A stretch of DNA of 64,000 nt from an uncultured Porphyromonadaceae bacterium (lineage in GTDB: Bacteria; Bacteroidota; Bacteroidia; Bacteroidales; Porphyromonadaceae): NCBI GenBank assembly GCA_947253625.1, contig CAMYAB010000001.1:248001-312000 (forward strand), written 5' to 3'. This document shows positions 36,848 through 45,591 of this stretch, in pieces. Below the pieces are notes generated by a model. It searched no databases. It was not told the DNA's origin and saw only the letters and a program-made list of their open reading frames with translations. The position numbers were made by a program, and so were the translations under genes. Numbering within the stretch: the first letter of the stretch is position 1; each line of letters opens with the position of its first letter.

Positions 36848-37237
36848 TCAAAAATTCTTCAAAGCTCCGGGGATAAAGGCATTCTTTATATACGTAATAT
36901 GTGGTTGCCCCTGAGCTGGGGCGCAGACAAGTGCAAAATCAAATCGGACACTGCGAATATTCAGTTGCCTGTGAGTACGTGCAAAAGAATCTCCCAGAGT
37001 GATCAGGTTACGCTCCTTTTGAGGAGGGATAAGGACATCCAAGTCCCTAAGTGCGGCACTGCTGGCCCGAGTCTTTACCTCGACGACACAGAGCACATCG
37101 CCTTCCAGTGCTATAATATCAGCCTCTAGATGCCCCACCCTATAGTTTTGTGCCAAGATCACAAAGCCGGCCATCCGCATCTCATCTGCCACAAGCCCCT
37201 CTCCTGCGGATCCGCATATAGACTTCTCCTGTCTCAC
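36848..37237 (-). CDS. yraN: UPF0102 / YraN family protein (nuclease-like fold)
   Basis: 129 residues. The family signature is clear: GEGLVADEMRMAGFVILAQNYR followed by LEADIIALEGDVLCVVEVKTR, where D and the E-x-K pair match a PD-(D/E)XK nuclease-type active site. The biological role is not established. The start overlaps the stop of the Dabb gene by 4 nt. Confidence 0.92.
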   Translation of the reverse strand: MRQEKSICGSAGEGLVADEMRMAGFVILAQNYRVGHLEADIIALEGDVLCVVEVKTRASSAALRDLDVLIPPQKERNLITLGDSFARTHRQLNIRSVRFDFALVCAPAQGQPHITYIKNAFIPGALKNF

Positions 37238-37536
37238 ACCTCAATATCCACGGCGGCACGAGAGTGCAGGTATGGCTTTATCAGCTTCCCCACAAGATCA
37301 ACATGCTCCGGATGATTAGCATAGCTATTGACATCAACCAAATCATCAAGAGTTGCCACAAGTGCAAAGTCAAAGGGTTCCTTGGGATTCAGGTTTGGAG
37401 AAATACTCAAGTCATGCAAGCAGCCTATACGATCAGGTAGTTTCTCAAACGCCTTCTTGATCTCCGCTATACGATAAGACTTCTCTTCACCGGATAGTTC
37501 ACTGGCTAGCCGAAAAAGTACAATATGCTTAATCAT
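37234..37536 (-). CDS. Dabb (stress-responsive A/B barrel) domain protein
   Basis: 100 residues from MIKHIVLFRLA, the canonical start of this small dimeric alpha/beta-barrel family. The frame remains open upstream into serB, but that extension is only an overlap artefact. The C-terminal half reads NSYANHPEHVDLV, as in other members. Function is unknown. It lies 13 nt after serB and overlaps yraN by 4 nt. Confidence 0.88.
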   Translation of the reverse strand: MIKHIVLFRLASELSGEEKSYRIAEIKKAFEKLPDRIGCLHDLSISPNLNPKEPFDFALVATLDDLVDVNSYANHPEHVDLVGKLIKPYLHSRAAVDIEV

Positions 37537-37549
37537 AATTGAATACTTC

Positions 37550-38788
37550 TTATAGATTTTGGAACTCCAGCTCATCCAATTGAGAATCCTTGTAGCCCAA
37601 GAAGTACAAAATTCCATCGAGTCCCATAGTCGTAATTGACTGCTTGGCACTCTCTTTGACTTTGGGTTTGGCATGAAATGCTATTCCAAGCCCCGCTGTA
37701 CTCAGCATGGGTAGGTCGTTGGCACCATCACCGACCGCCACAGTTTGGCGGATATCCACTTTTTCCACCTGAGCCAACAGCCTTAGTAGCTCAGCCTTTC
37801 GCCTACCATCTACCACATCACCGATGTATCGTCCGGTCAGCTTACCATCCTTCACCTCAAGGTCGTTGGCATAAACATAGTCAATCCCAAATCGATCCTG
37901 CAGATACTTGCCAAAGTAGGTAAATCCTCCACTCAAAACAGCGATCTTGAAGCCTACTTTCTTGAGAATACGCATGGTGCGCTCCAGCCCATCCATTAGG
38001 GGAAGGTTCTCCGCAATGTTGCGCATTACCGAGACATCAAGCCCCTTCAGCAACCGCACTCGTTGCTCAAAGCTCTCCTTGAAGTCAATCTCGCCATGCA
38101 TTGCCCGATCCGTAATCTCCCGCACCTTATCTCCCACACCTGCTGCTTCGGCAAGCTCATCGATTACCTCGGTCTTGATAAGTGTGGAGTCCATATCAAA
38201 GCATATCAAGCGACGCATTCGCCTAAACATGCTATCCTGCTGGAAGGAGACATCCATCTGAAACTCATCTGCAATCTCCATCAGCCGCTTTTGCAACTGC
38301 TCCCTATCAATAGGGGTACCACGTACCGAAATCTCTATACTAGCCTGTGGCACGCGCTCATGTTTGGTGAGAGGGATACGACCGGTCAAGCGATTCAAGT
38401 CATCAATATTCATACCTTGGCTAGCCACTTCACTAGTGATTGCAGCCACCATACCGGCAGAAATAGTCTTGGAGAGGATCGTCACGATATACTTATTTTT
38501 GCCCTGGAGCCCCACCCACTTGCTGTACTCCTCCGGATCGACGATCCTAAAGGTTACAGAAACATTGAGATCATTAGCCTTGAACAAAAGATCTTTCAGT
38601 ATGGCCCCACTGGTATTTGAGGTGGTGGCAAAAAGGACACCCAAGGTAAGATGATTATGAATATCTGCTTGACCAATATCGAGAATCGTAATATCATGAT
38701 CAGCTAGCACGGATGTGATTGAAGCCGTTACCCCGGGTCTGTCCTGACCATTAAAGACAGCAAGTATCAACTCAACATTTGGTTCCAT
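37550..38788 (-). CDS. serB: Phosphoserine phosphatase with N-terminal ACT domains
   Basis: 412 residues. Two ACT-like regulatory regions (about 5-80 and 98-175) precede a HAD phosphatase domain with nucleophile motif FDMDST (D198, D200), AVLSGGFTYF, and the GDGANDLPML metal site. It catalyses the last step of serine synthesis. It heads the serB-Dabb-yraN-tRNA-Met unit. Its leader contains an interrupted 10-bp hairpin (38827-38857) of unknown meaning. Confidence 0.95.
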   Translation of the reverse strand: MEPNVELILAVFNGQDRPGVTASITSVLADHDITILDIGQADIHNHLTLGVLFATTSNTSGAILKDLLFKANDLNVSVTFRIVDPEEYSKWVGLQGKNKYIVTILSKTISAGMVAAITSEVASQGMNIDDLNRLTGRIPLTKHERVPQASIEISVRGTPIDREQLQKRLMEIADEFQMDVSFQQDSMFRRMRRLICFDMDSTLIKTEVIDELAEAAGVGDKVREITDRAMHGEIDFKESFEQRVRLLKGLDVSVMRNIAENLPLMDGLERTMRILKKVGFKIAVLSGGFTYFGKYLQDRFGIDYVYANDLEVKDGKLTGRYIGDVVDGRRKAELLRLLAQVEKVDIRQTVAVGDGANDLPMLSTAGLGIAFHAKPKVKESAKQSITTMGLDGILYFLGYKDSQLDELEFQNL

Positions 38789-39444
38789 ATCAAAAGTAAC
38801 GTGTTTTTAGTGAACATAAAATTAGCCGCCGACAAGTGACCAAATACGTCATCGGCGAACTTTATTTATCAAAACCTACCTAGAGTTATGAGAGACGTGT
38901 TTGGCTTCTGACTCATCAAAAAAAACTGATCGAGTTATCCGGCCTGATATGCTTTTTTCTTCTATGCCACAAATATACGAAAATATACACCTACGTCACC
39001 AAGGTGTCATGTACCAACCCAGCACTTTTTGTAGTGGCTACCTTTCAAGGAGGGAAAAGGATGGAAAAACAATCCACAAGACATCTACAGAGAGGCCATG
39101 TTTACAGACCATTTTTAGCACCTCGCAAACAACAGATAATCAAGCAATTGAAAGAGACTGTTTTTTTGACGGATAGAAGCGTTCGGTTTCACGGATAGAA
39201 GCAAAACTTTTCGCGGATAGAAACGATCACTTAGATGGCTAGAAGAAAAACCGGGGCCAAGTAGTTTCGATTTCTCTTCCGGTCAAAAAGAAGCCCTTAT
39301 CTCTGATACTTTCATGTTGGCAATAACAGTAAATATGGAAACTAATCCTTTTTTTCGTATCTTCGTAGCTGGCTTACTATATATAAAAAAACAAAAAGGC
39401 CTGACACCGTATACCAAATTCTCATAACAAAAGGATTTAGAAAT
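38789..39444. other. Divergent intergenic region between serB and the GH2 gene
   Basis: 656 bp without a credible gene. Short open frames at 38901-39198 have no recognisable family features. The region holds an imperfect hairpin near serB (CGCCGA/TCGGCG plus TGAC/GTCA, 38827-38857) and array C at 39171-39246. No strong promoter match was found for the GH2 gene; TATCTTCG near 39359 is a weak candidate. Confidence 0.7.
39171..39246. repeat. Array C: four tandem 22-bp units, inverted homologue of array B
   Basis: GGATAGAA cores start at 39171, 39193 and 39215, with a degenerate fourth (GGCTAGAA) at 39237: exact 22-bp steps. Read on the minus strand the first three give GCTTCTATCCG(T/C)GAAA, the array B unit. 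Over roughly 70 bp the two arrays differ at fewer than a dozen positions by eye, in opposite orientations and 8.7 kb apart. They share the linkers AAGTTTTGC and AACCGAAC. Confidence 0.9.
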
Positions 39445-42400
39445 ATGTCAAAAACACATTGCCGACTCTTTTCGGCACTATTGACCATGTCCGCACTTCT
39501 GCAAGGATTACCTGTATTGGCACAATCCATGCACTCAGTACCAGGCTACTCGTACCGAAGTGATGCGATGCCCAAAGGGACAGAGTGGGACTCACCGCAA
39601 GAGATTGCACTCAACCGGGAACAGCCACATGCCATCTTCTTTTCGTACAAAGACGTAGATGGCGCTCGTCAGCTGTGGCCATCCGAAAAGACAACCTACT
39701 ACCTGGACCTTGACGGAAAGTGGCGCTTTCACTGGGTAGGAAATCCGGGCGAACGCCCGGCCGACTTTTTCAAGACCGGCTACGACGTCACATCATGGGA
39801 CCTAATAGATGTACCCAGTTGCTGGAATGTCGCCGGCATCCAAAAAGATGGGTCACTGAAATACGGCGTGCCAATCTACGCCAACCAACCCTATATTTTT
39901 TACCACAAGGTTGAGGTAGGTGACTGGAAAGGTGGCGTGATGCGCACTCCCGACAAAGACTGGGTTACCTACAAGGATCGCAATGAGGTTGGCTCCTACA
40001 AGCGTACCTTTGAGTTACCCCAAAACTGGTCAGGAAGGCGAGTTCTGCTCAACTTTGATGGAGTAAATTCGTTTTTCTACCTCTGGATCAATGGTCAGTA
40101 CGTAGGTTTTTCCAAAAACTCTCGAAACACAGCCACCTTTGATATCACGAAATACCTAGTGCGCGGCACCAATGAAGTATCTGTAGAGGTATACCGCAAC
40201 AGTGATGGCTCGTTTTTGGAGGCACAAGATATGTGGAGGCTACCGGGTATCTACAGATCTGTATATCTGACAAGCCTGCCGGCCGTACACGTACGCGACC
40301 TCAAAGTGATACCCGATCTGGACAACACCTACACACAAGGGACGCTCAATATCTCCACAGAACTTCGCAACCTATCCACGAAGGCGACCAAAGGGTGGAA
40401 AGTGCGGTACACGCTCTACCAAAACAAGCTGTACAGCCAAGAAAACACCCCTACCGGTATCAGTACCACCACGCCACTGAGCAGCACCCAAAAAGGAAAA
40501 ACAACGCTCACCCAAACCGTCATCACCCACCCGCAACCAAAACTGTGGAGTGCTGAGGAGCCCAACCTGTACACTCTGGTCGGAGAGCTGATTGACAAAA
40601 AAGGCAAGGTCCAACAGACCTACTCGACTGCGGTTGGGTTTAGGAAAATAGAAATCAAGGACACACCGGCCAACGAGGACGAGTTTGGCCTAGCCGGTCG
40701 CTATTTTTATCTGAATGGGAAACCAATCAAAATGAAAGGGGTCAACCGCCAAGAGATCAACCCCGAGACCGGCAACACGATCACGTCTCAACAAATGTAC
40801 GAGGAGCTGATGCTGATGAAGCGTGGCAATATCAATCACATCCGCCTCTCACACTACTCCAACTACCCACAGTTTTATTACCTCTGCGACCTCTATGGTC
40901 TCTACCTCGAAGACGAGGCAAATATCGAGAGCCATGCCTATTATTATGGTGACGCCTCCCTTAGCCACGTACCTGAGTTTCGGAATGCACACGTATCGCG
41001 CGTCATTGAGCTTGTGGCTGCTCACGTCAATAGCCCAAGCATCCTGATCTGGTCACTTGGCAACGAAGGCGGGCCGGGGGCCAACTTTGTAGCCGCATAC
41101 GATGCAATAAAAGATTTCGACCAAAGCAGACCAGTGCAGTATGAGCGAAACAACGACATCGTAGACATCGGCTCAAACCAGTACCCCTCTATCGCCTGGA
41201 TCCGTGAGGCAGTGAAGGGGGAGTACAACATCAAGTACCCATTTCACATCAGCGAATACGCCCATAGCATGGGCAATGCCGGTGGCAACTTGAAAGATTA
41301 TTGGGAGGCCATAGAGAGCACCAACTTCTTCATGGGTGGAGCGATCTGGGACTGGGTGGATCAAGCACTCTACACCGTAGACAAAAAGACCGGTGATCGG
41401 TACTTTGCCTATGGCGGAGACTTCGGAGACAAGCCGAATAGCGGGATGTTTTGCATGAACGGAATACTTTTCCCGGATCATCAACCCAAGCCCGAGTTTT
41501 ATGAAGTCAAAAAAGTCTACCAAGATGTCGGGCTGTACAACGAAGATGTCGACAACGGCCTGGTCAAGCTATTCAACAAACGCTATTTCACAACCTTGGA
41601 CGACCTGACATTGGTCGTGAAGCTATTGAGAAATGGCGAAGTAAAAGCTACCGACTGGCAGGAGATAAACGGTATTTTGCCTCGGACCTCACGCATTATC
41701 GAATTACCCTACAAGAAATCCGACCTAGCAGAAGACCCCGCCGAATACACTTTGCGATTGGAACTGGTGACAAAGCACGCCAGGCCATGGAGCAACGCCG
41801 GATTTGTCCAGATGGATGAGGAGTTTATCCTCAAGCCCAGCGACAGACCATTTACCCTGGCACAGCTATCCCAAGGCAAGCCTGCACTAAAAGTTGTCAC
41901 CGACAATCACAAGACCTGCTTTGCAGGTGATGGCTTTGAGGTTACGTTCGACGACAAGACCGGAACTATCTATGACTACACCATAGATGGCGACCACATG
42001 ATCAACCCCGGCAAGGGACCTGCCCTCAATGCCTTTAGGGCACCGGTGGACAATGACAACTGGGCTTATCAAGGATGGTTCCAAAATGGCCTGCACAACC
42101 TCCGCCACGTCGTCCTCTCACGTACATTTCACAAAAACAACGATGGCACCTACACCCTACTCTACACGGTCAAGAGCCAAGCTCCCTATGGCACCAAAGC
42201 GTCCGATGCCAATAGTGGACACTACAAACTCATCGACCAAGTGGACAAGCTATTTGGAGACGAGGACTTTCATTTCATCACCACACAGGCGTGGACCATA
42301 TACCCTGGTGGAGCCATCAGCATGGAGGCAAGCATCCAACCAAGCAGGAAAAACCTTGCTCTCGCCAGACTCGGATATGCAATGGAGCTGCCAAGCGAAA

Positions 42401-43473
42401 TGGACTCCTACACCTACTACGGCAGAGGACCGTGGAACAACTACAACGACCGTTGCAGTGGCGCCTATCTCGGGAAGTACGCCGGCACCGTGGCCGACCA
42501 ATTTGTACCCTTTCCCAAACCACAGAGCATGGGCAATAGAGAGCAAGTGAGATGGGCACAACTCACCAAAGGCAATACCGGCCGTGGGCTGACATTCATC
42601 GCTCGTGACTCCATGTCCGCCAGTGCGCTACCCTACAGTGCAATGGAACTCACCATGGCTCCACACCCGTACCAGTTGCCCACATCCACTGCAACACACC
42701 TCTGCCTAAACCTTGGCACAACTGGTCTGGGGGGCAACTCTTGCGGACAAGGAGCACCACTCGCCGAAGATCGAATCATGAGTGTGCCACACACATTCGG
42801 ATTCATGATCGTACCGGCCGGCTCCGAAACCATGGTCCAAGCACCCAAAAGCCTAGTCGTACTTGCCGACCGAGACGAACACGGAGTCGTCAAGCTCAGT
42901 GGTCCCACAGCCATCGAATACAGCATTGATGGTCAAAAAGCCCAAGCATACGACGGTCCTTTTGAGCTACGCCGAGGTGGAAAAATAACAGCCTACCCAT
43001 CGGGACAAGCGTGGATGCGCACAGAAATTACCTACCCCCTGATAGAGGCCATCCCGCTACGAGTGGCGGACTCCTCCAGCCAAGAAACCCATGGTGGCGG
43101 TGTGGACAATCTCGTAGACAACAATCCATCCACAATCTGGCACAGCATGTACTCCGTGACCGTGGCAGGCTACCCACATTGGGTGGTATTTGATGCAAAT
43201 GAACCTACCAACATCAAGGGCTTTAGCTACTTGCCAAGGCAAGATAGAAGTAGCAACGGCAATATCAAAGACTACTCCATACAGATCAGCGACGATGGAA
43301 AAACCTGGAGCAAGGCCATAGTCAGAGGAACATTTGCAAACTCACGAGAAGAGCAACGCGTACTCTTTGACAAGCCCATATCGGCACGCTATGTCCGATT
43401 CAACGCTCTATCGTCACAAGATGGATCAGACTTTGCCTCCGGGGCAGAGTTTAGGCTACTATCGGATGAATAG
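39445..43473 (+). CDS. Secreted GH2 beta-galactosidase with C-terminal F5/8-type carbohydrate-binding domain
   Basis: 1342 residues. A signal peptide (cleavage likely after LPVLAQ) is followed by the GH2 sugar-binding and immunoglobulin-like domains (about 50-410), the catalytic barrel with acid/base E541 (SLGNEGG) and nucleophile E604 (HISEYAHSMGN), the beta-galactosidase small chain (about 790-1130), a short chitobiase-C-like segment (IEYSIDGQKAQAYDGPF, about 1155) and a discoidin/CBM32-type module (about 1195-1342). This is a large LacZ-type enzyme exported to the periplasm or surface to remove terminal beta-galactose from glycans. It stands alone, flanked by array C and a strong terminator. 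Confidence 0.93.
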   Translation: MSKTHCRLFSALLTMSALLQGLPVLAQSMHSVPGYSYRSDAMPKGTEWDSPQEIALNREQPHAIFFSYKDVDGARQLWPSEKTTYYLDLDGKWRFHWVGNPGERPADFFKTGYDVTSWDLIDVPSCWNVAGIQKDGSLKYGVPIYANQPYIFYHKVEVGDWKGGVMRTPDKDWVTYKDRNEVGSYKRTFELPQNWSGRRVLLNFDGVNSFFYLWINGQYVGFSKNSRNTATFDITKYLVRGTNEVSVEVYRNSDGSFLEAQDMWRLPGIYRSVYLTSLPAVHVRDLKVIPDLDNTYTQGTLNISTELRNLSTKATKGWKVRYTLYQNKLYSQENTPTGISTTTPLSSTQKGKTTLTQTVITHPQPKLWSAEEPNLYTLVGELIDKKGKVQQTYSTAVGFRKIEIKDTPANEDEFGLAGRYFYLNGKPIKMKGVNRQEINPETGNTITSQQMYEELMLMKRGNINHIRLSHYSNYPQFYYLCDLYGLYLEDEANIESHAYYYGDASLSHVPEFRNAHVSRVIELVAAHVNSPSILIWSLGNEGGPGANFVAAYDAIKDFDQSRPVQYERNNDIVDIGSNQYPSIAWIREAVKGEYNIKYPFHISEYAHSMGNAGGNLKDYWEAIESTNFFMGGAIWDWVDQALYTVDKKTGDRYFAYGGDFGDKPNSGMFCMNGILFPDHQPKPEFYEVKKVYQDVGLYNEDVDNGLVKLFNKRYFTTLDDLTLVVKLLRNGEVKATDWQEINGILPRTSRIIELPYKKSDLAEDPAEYTLRLELVTKHARPWSNAGFVQMDEEFILKPSDRPFTLAQLSQGKPALKVVTDNHKTCFAGDGFEVTFDDKTGTIYDYTIDGDHMINPGKGPALNAFRAPVDNDNWAYQGWFQNGLHNLRHVVLSRTFHKNNDGTYTLLYTVKSQAPYGTKASDANSGHYKLIDQVDKLFGDEDFHFITTQAWTIYPGGAISMEASIQPSRKNLALARLGYAMELPSEMDSYTYYGRGPWNNYNDRCSGAYLGKYAGTVADQFVPFPKPQSMGNREQVRWAQLTKGNTGRGLTFIARDSMSASALPYSAMELTMAPHPYQLPTSTATHLCLNLGTTGLGGNSCGQGAPLAEDRIMSVPHTFGFMIVPAGSETMVQAPKSLVVLADRDEHGVVKLSGPTAIEYSIDGQKAQAYDGPFELRRGGKITAYPSGQAWMRTEITYPLIEAIPLRVADSSSQETHGGGVDNLVDNNPSTIWHSMYSVTVAGYPHWVVFDANEPTNIKGFSYLPRQDRSSNGNIKDYSIQISDDGKTWSKAIVRGTFANSREEQRVLFDKPISARYVRFNALSSQDGSDFASGAEFRLLSDE

Positions 43474-43523
43474 AGAATAGATCGGAGTACTCATCTCCCT
43501 ATTGATCTGAGTGCATGAATACG

Positions 43524-43556
43524 AGGCCGGCTCATCAGTGATGAGCCGGCCTTTTT
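43524..43556 (+). terminator. Terminator of the GH2 gene
   Basis: A 12-bp stem AGGCCGGCTCAT/ATGAGCCGGCCT (43524-43535 with 43541-43552) with a 5-nt loop, followed by TTTTTG. A run of nine C follows at 43558-43566. Confidence 0.9.
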
Positions 43557-43736
43557 GCCCCCCCCCAACTTACTCCACCACTAGGTCATTGCAAAACACC
43601 TGATCCGGAAGGTGCAGATAAAAGATTGAAATCAGAGACAAAGAAATCAACAGGGAAGAAAAACCAACTTCTTCAGCTGAGACTACAATCTCATACGTTT
43701 GTGAATTAGATTTTCGACCGAGAACGGGCTAAAAAA
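43557..43736. other. Convergent gap between the GH2 and gltX terminators
   Basis: No credible gene. It includes a C9 homopolymer (43558-43566) and one 14-bp palindrome GAGACTACAATCTC (43679-43692) resembling a single unit of array A. Confidence 0.6.
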
Positions 43737-43768
43737 ACTAAGCCCTCGGTGATTGCCAAGGACTTAGT
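43731..43768 (-). terminator. Terminator of gltX
   Basis: Minus-strand hairpin of about 12-13 bp (43737-43749 with 43756-43768; CTAAG...CTTAG with two mismatches) followed by seven T (43737-43731). Confidence 0.75.
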
Positions 43769-43826
43769 AAGGATGGTAAAGTTTGGGGAAATCGCCAAAC
43801 CCACTATACGGTCTGATTGGTTATGA

Positions 43827-45344
43827 CTATTTCAAGTGGCTTATTGCGTACTCTACACGACGGATCGACTCATCCACACCTAGAAGGGCTATGATCTCAT
43901 GCAGTCTGGGACCACGTGCCGCACCCACCAGAGCAAGTCGCATTCCATTCATCACCTTTCCCATCGGGAGGTCATTCTGATTGATTTCGTCGTACAGGGC
44001 TTGCTCTATTTGCTCCGGAGAGGGGTTGGTTCCGCTCAGCGAACGCAAAAGCGAAAGCATACGCATGAGGTATTGTGGCGTTTCGGGCTTCCAGTGCTTC
44101 TTGACCCCATTGCTGTCAAAGTCCTGTGGTGCTCTGAAGAAATAGGCGGTTTCGTCCACAAAGTCGGGTATCAATTGCACCTTATCACGTACGACATTGA
44201 TGACAGCAGCTAGCTTTTGAGGCTCCGGGGTGATTCCGATTCGATTGAGCAGAGGCAGCACCACCTCCACCAACCGTTCGACTGGCTCTACTCGAATATA
44301 CTGATGGTTGAACCACTTTGCTTTTTCGTAATCAAATCGTGCTCCGGCTTTGCTACACCGCTCAAGGGTAAAGCTATTGGCCAAATCCTGGAAGTTTTCA
44401 AAGAACTCCTGGTCCGTCCCCGGATTCCAACCTAGGAGAGCGAGGAAATTGACGACCGCTTCGGGGAGATAGCCTTGCTCGCGATAGCCGGATGAGACAG
44501 CTCCGGTATCGGGATCCGTCCACTCCAAGGGATAAACCGGGAATCCGAGACGATCACCGTCCCGCTTGCTCAGCTTGCCACTTCCCTGAGGCTTTAGGAT
44601 CAGAGAAAGGTGCGCAAAGCGTGGCATGGTATCGGCCCACCCAAATGCCTCATAGAGCAACACGTGCAAAGGTGCACTCGGTAGCCACTCCTCTCCTCTG
44701 ATCACGTGCGTTATCTTCATGAGATGGTCATCCACAATGTTGGCCAAGTGATATGTGGGGAGGTCATCGCTACTCTTGTAGAGTACTTTGTCATCAAGCT
44801 GAGTGGAGTTGATGACCACACTTCCTCGTATCAAGTCATTCACCTCGACCTCTCGTCCTGGCTCAACCAAGAAGCGCACGACATACGGGACCCCGCTTTC
44901 GAGTTTGGCCCTCACCTCATCTGGCGTAAGCGAAAGGCTGTTATTCATCTGGCCACGCGTAGCAGCATCGTAGCTGAAGTTGGGGATGCGTGCACGCACC
45001 TCCTCCAGCTCCTCGGCAGTATCAAACGCATAGTAGGCCCTACCTGCATCCAGAAGTTGCTGAACATACTTGCGGTAAATATCTCGACGCTCACTCTGAC
45101 GGTAAGGGCCATAGGGCTGAACATCACAGCCAATACCCTCATCAATCTCGATGCCCAGCCAACGGAGCGACTCCACAATATAGTCTTCAGCTCCGGGTAC
45201 GAAGCGCTTACTGTCCGTATCCTCTATACGGAGCACCATAGTTCCACCATGATGGCGAGCAAAAAGATAGTTGTAGAGAGCCGTCCGCACACCACCAATA
45301 TGTAGTGGACCTGTGGGACTAGGGGCAAAACGCACACGAACCAT
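43827..45344 (-). CDS. gltX: Glutamyl-tRNA synthetase
   Basis: 505 residues, class I. The HIGH motif reads PSPTGPLHIGG (residues 8-18) and the KMSKS motif reads KLSKRDG. The catalytic half is followed by the helical anticodon-binding half. The gene stands alone with its own promoter and terminator. Confidence 0.97.
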   Translation of the reverse strand: MVRVRFAPSPTGPLHIGGVRTALYNYLFARHHGGTMVLRIEDTDSKRFVPGAEDYIVESLRWLGIEIDEGIGCDVQPYGPYRQSERRDIYRKYVQQLLDAGRAYYAFDTAEELEEVRARIPNFSYDAATRGQMNNSLSLTPDEVRAKLESGVPYVVRFLVEPGREVEVNDLIRGSVVINSTQLDDKVLYKSSDDLPTYHLANIVDDHLMKITHVIRGEEWLPSAPLHVLLYEAFGWADTMPRFAHLSLILKPQGSGKLSKRDGDRLGFPVYPLEWTDPDTGAVSSGYREQGYLPEAVVNFLALLGWNPGTDQEFFENFQDLANSFTLERCSKAGARFDYEKAKWFNHQYIRVEPVERLVEVVLPLLNRIGITPEPQKLAAVINVVRDKVQLIPDFVDETAYFFRAPQDFDSNGVKKHWKPETPQYLMRMLSLLRSLSGTNPSPEQIEQALYDEINQNDLPMGKVMNGMRLALVGAARGPRLHEIIALLGVDESIRRVEYAISHLK

Positions 45345-45424
45345 AGCTTATAGTATCTGTTTTTTATTTTCTGTATTTCATTACACTTGGAGAATGTAGC
45401 ATTATGCGACAGTCTCATTCGGTG

Positions 45425-45459
45425 CAAAGTTAACAAAACGCCCTCATATTAGCCCCAAA
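45425..45459 (-). promoter_or_regulatory. Promoter of gltX
   Basis: Minus-strand TTTG (45459-45456), 23 nt, then TAACTTTG (45432-45425), about 80 nt before the gltX ATG. It fits the Bacteroidetes consensus at the upper end of the spacing range. Confidence 0.55.
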
Positions 45460-45519
45460 CTCGGATAAAGCGGGGCTGGGCAATCCTCAGGACATCAAGT
45501 CAAAGTCACTTTTTTTTGG

Positions 45520-45527
45520 TACCTTTG
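45520..45527 (+). promoter_or_regulatory. Candidate -7 box for the half-size glycogen synthase gene
   Basis: TACCTTTG, 64 nt before the preferred ATG at 45592. It is divergent from the gltX promoter. Confidence 0.5.
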
Positions 45528-45591
45528 GGGTAGAGATTGGGGAGAAGCGTACTTGTACGAAGCATGCAAAAAAGACAATGAATCGATGCCT

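Noticed and set aside
38901..39198. Small plus-strand genes between serB and the GH2 gene
   Set aside because: Two overlapping open frames of 64-91 codons in different frames, with no recognisable family pattern, no promoter, and one running into array C. They look like chance frames.
43558..43566. C9 homopolymer as a phase-variation tract
   Set aside because: It lies between two convergent terminators, outside any coding or promoter region, so slippage would have no evident effect on expression.
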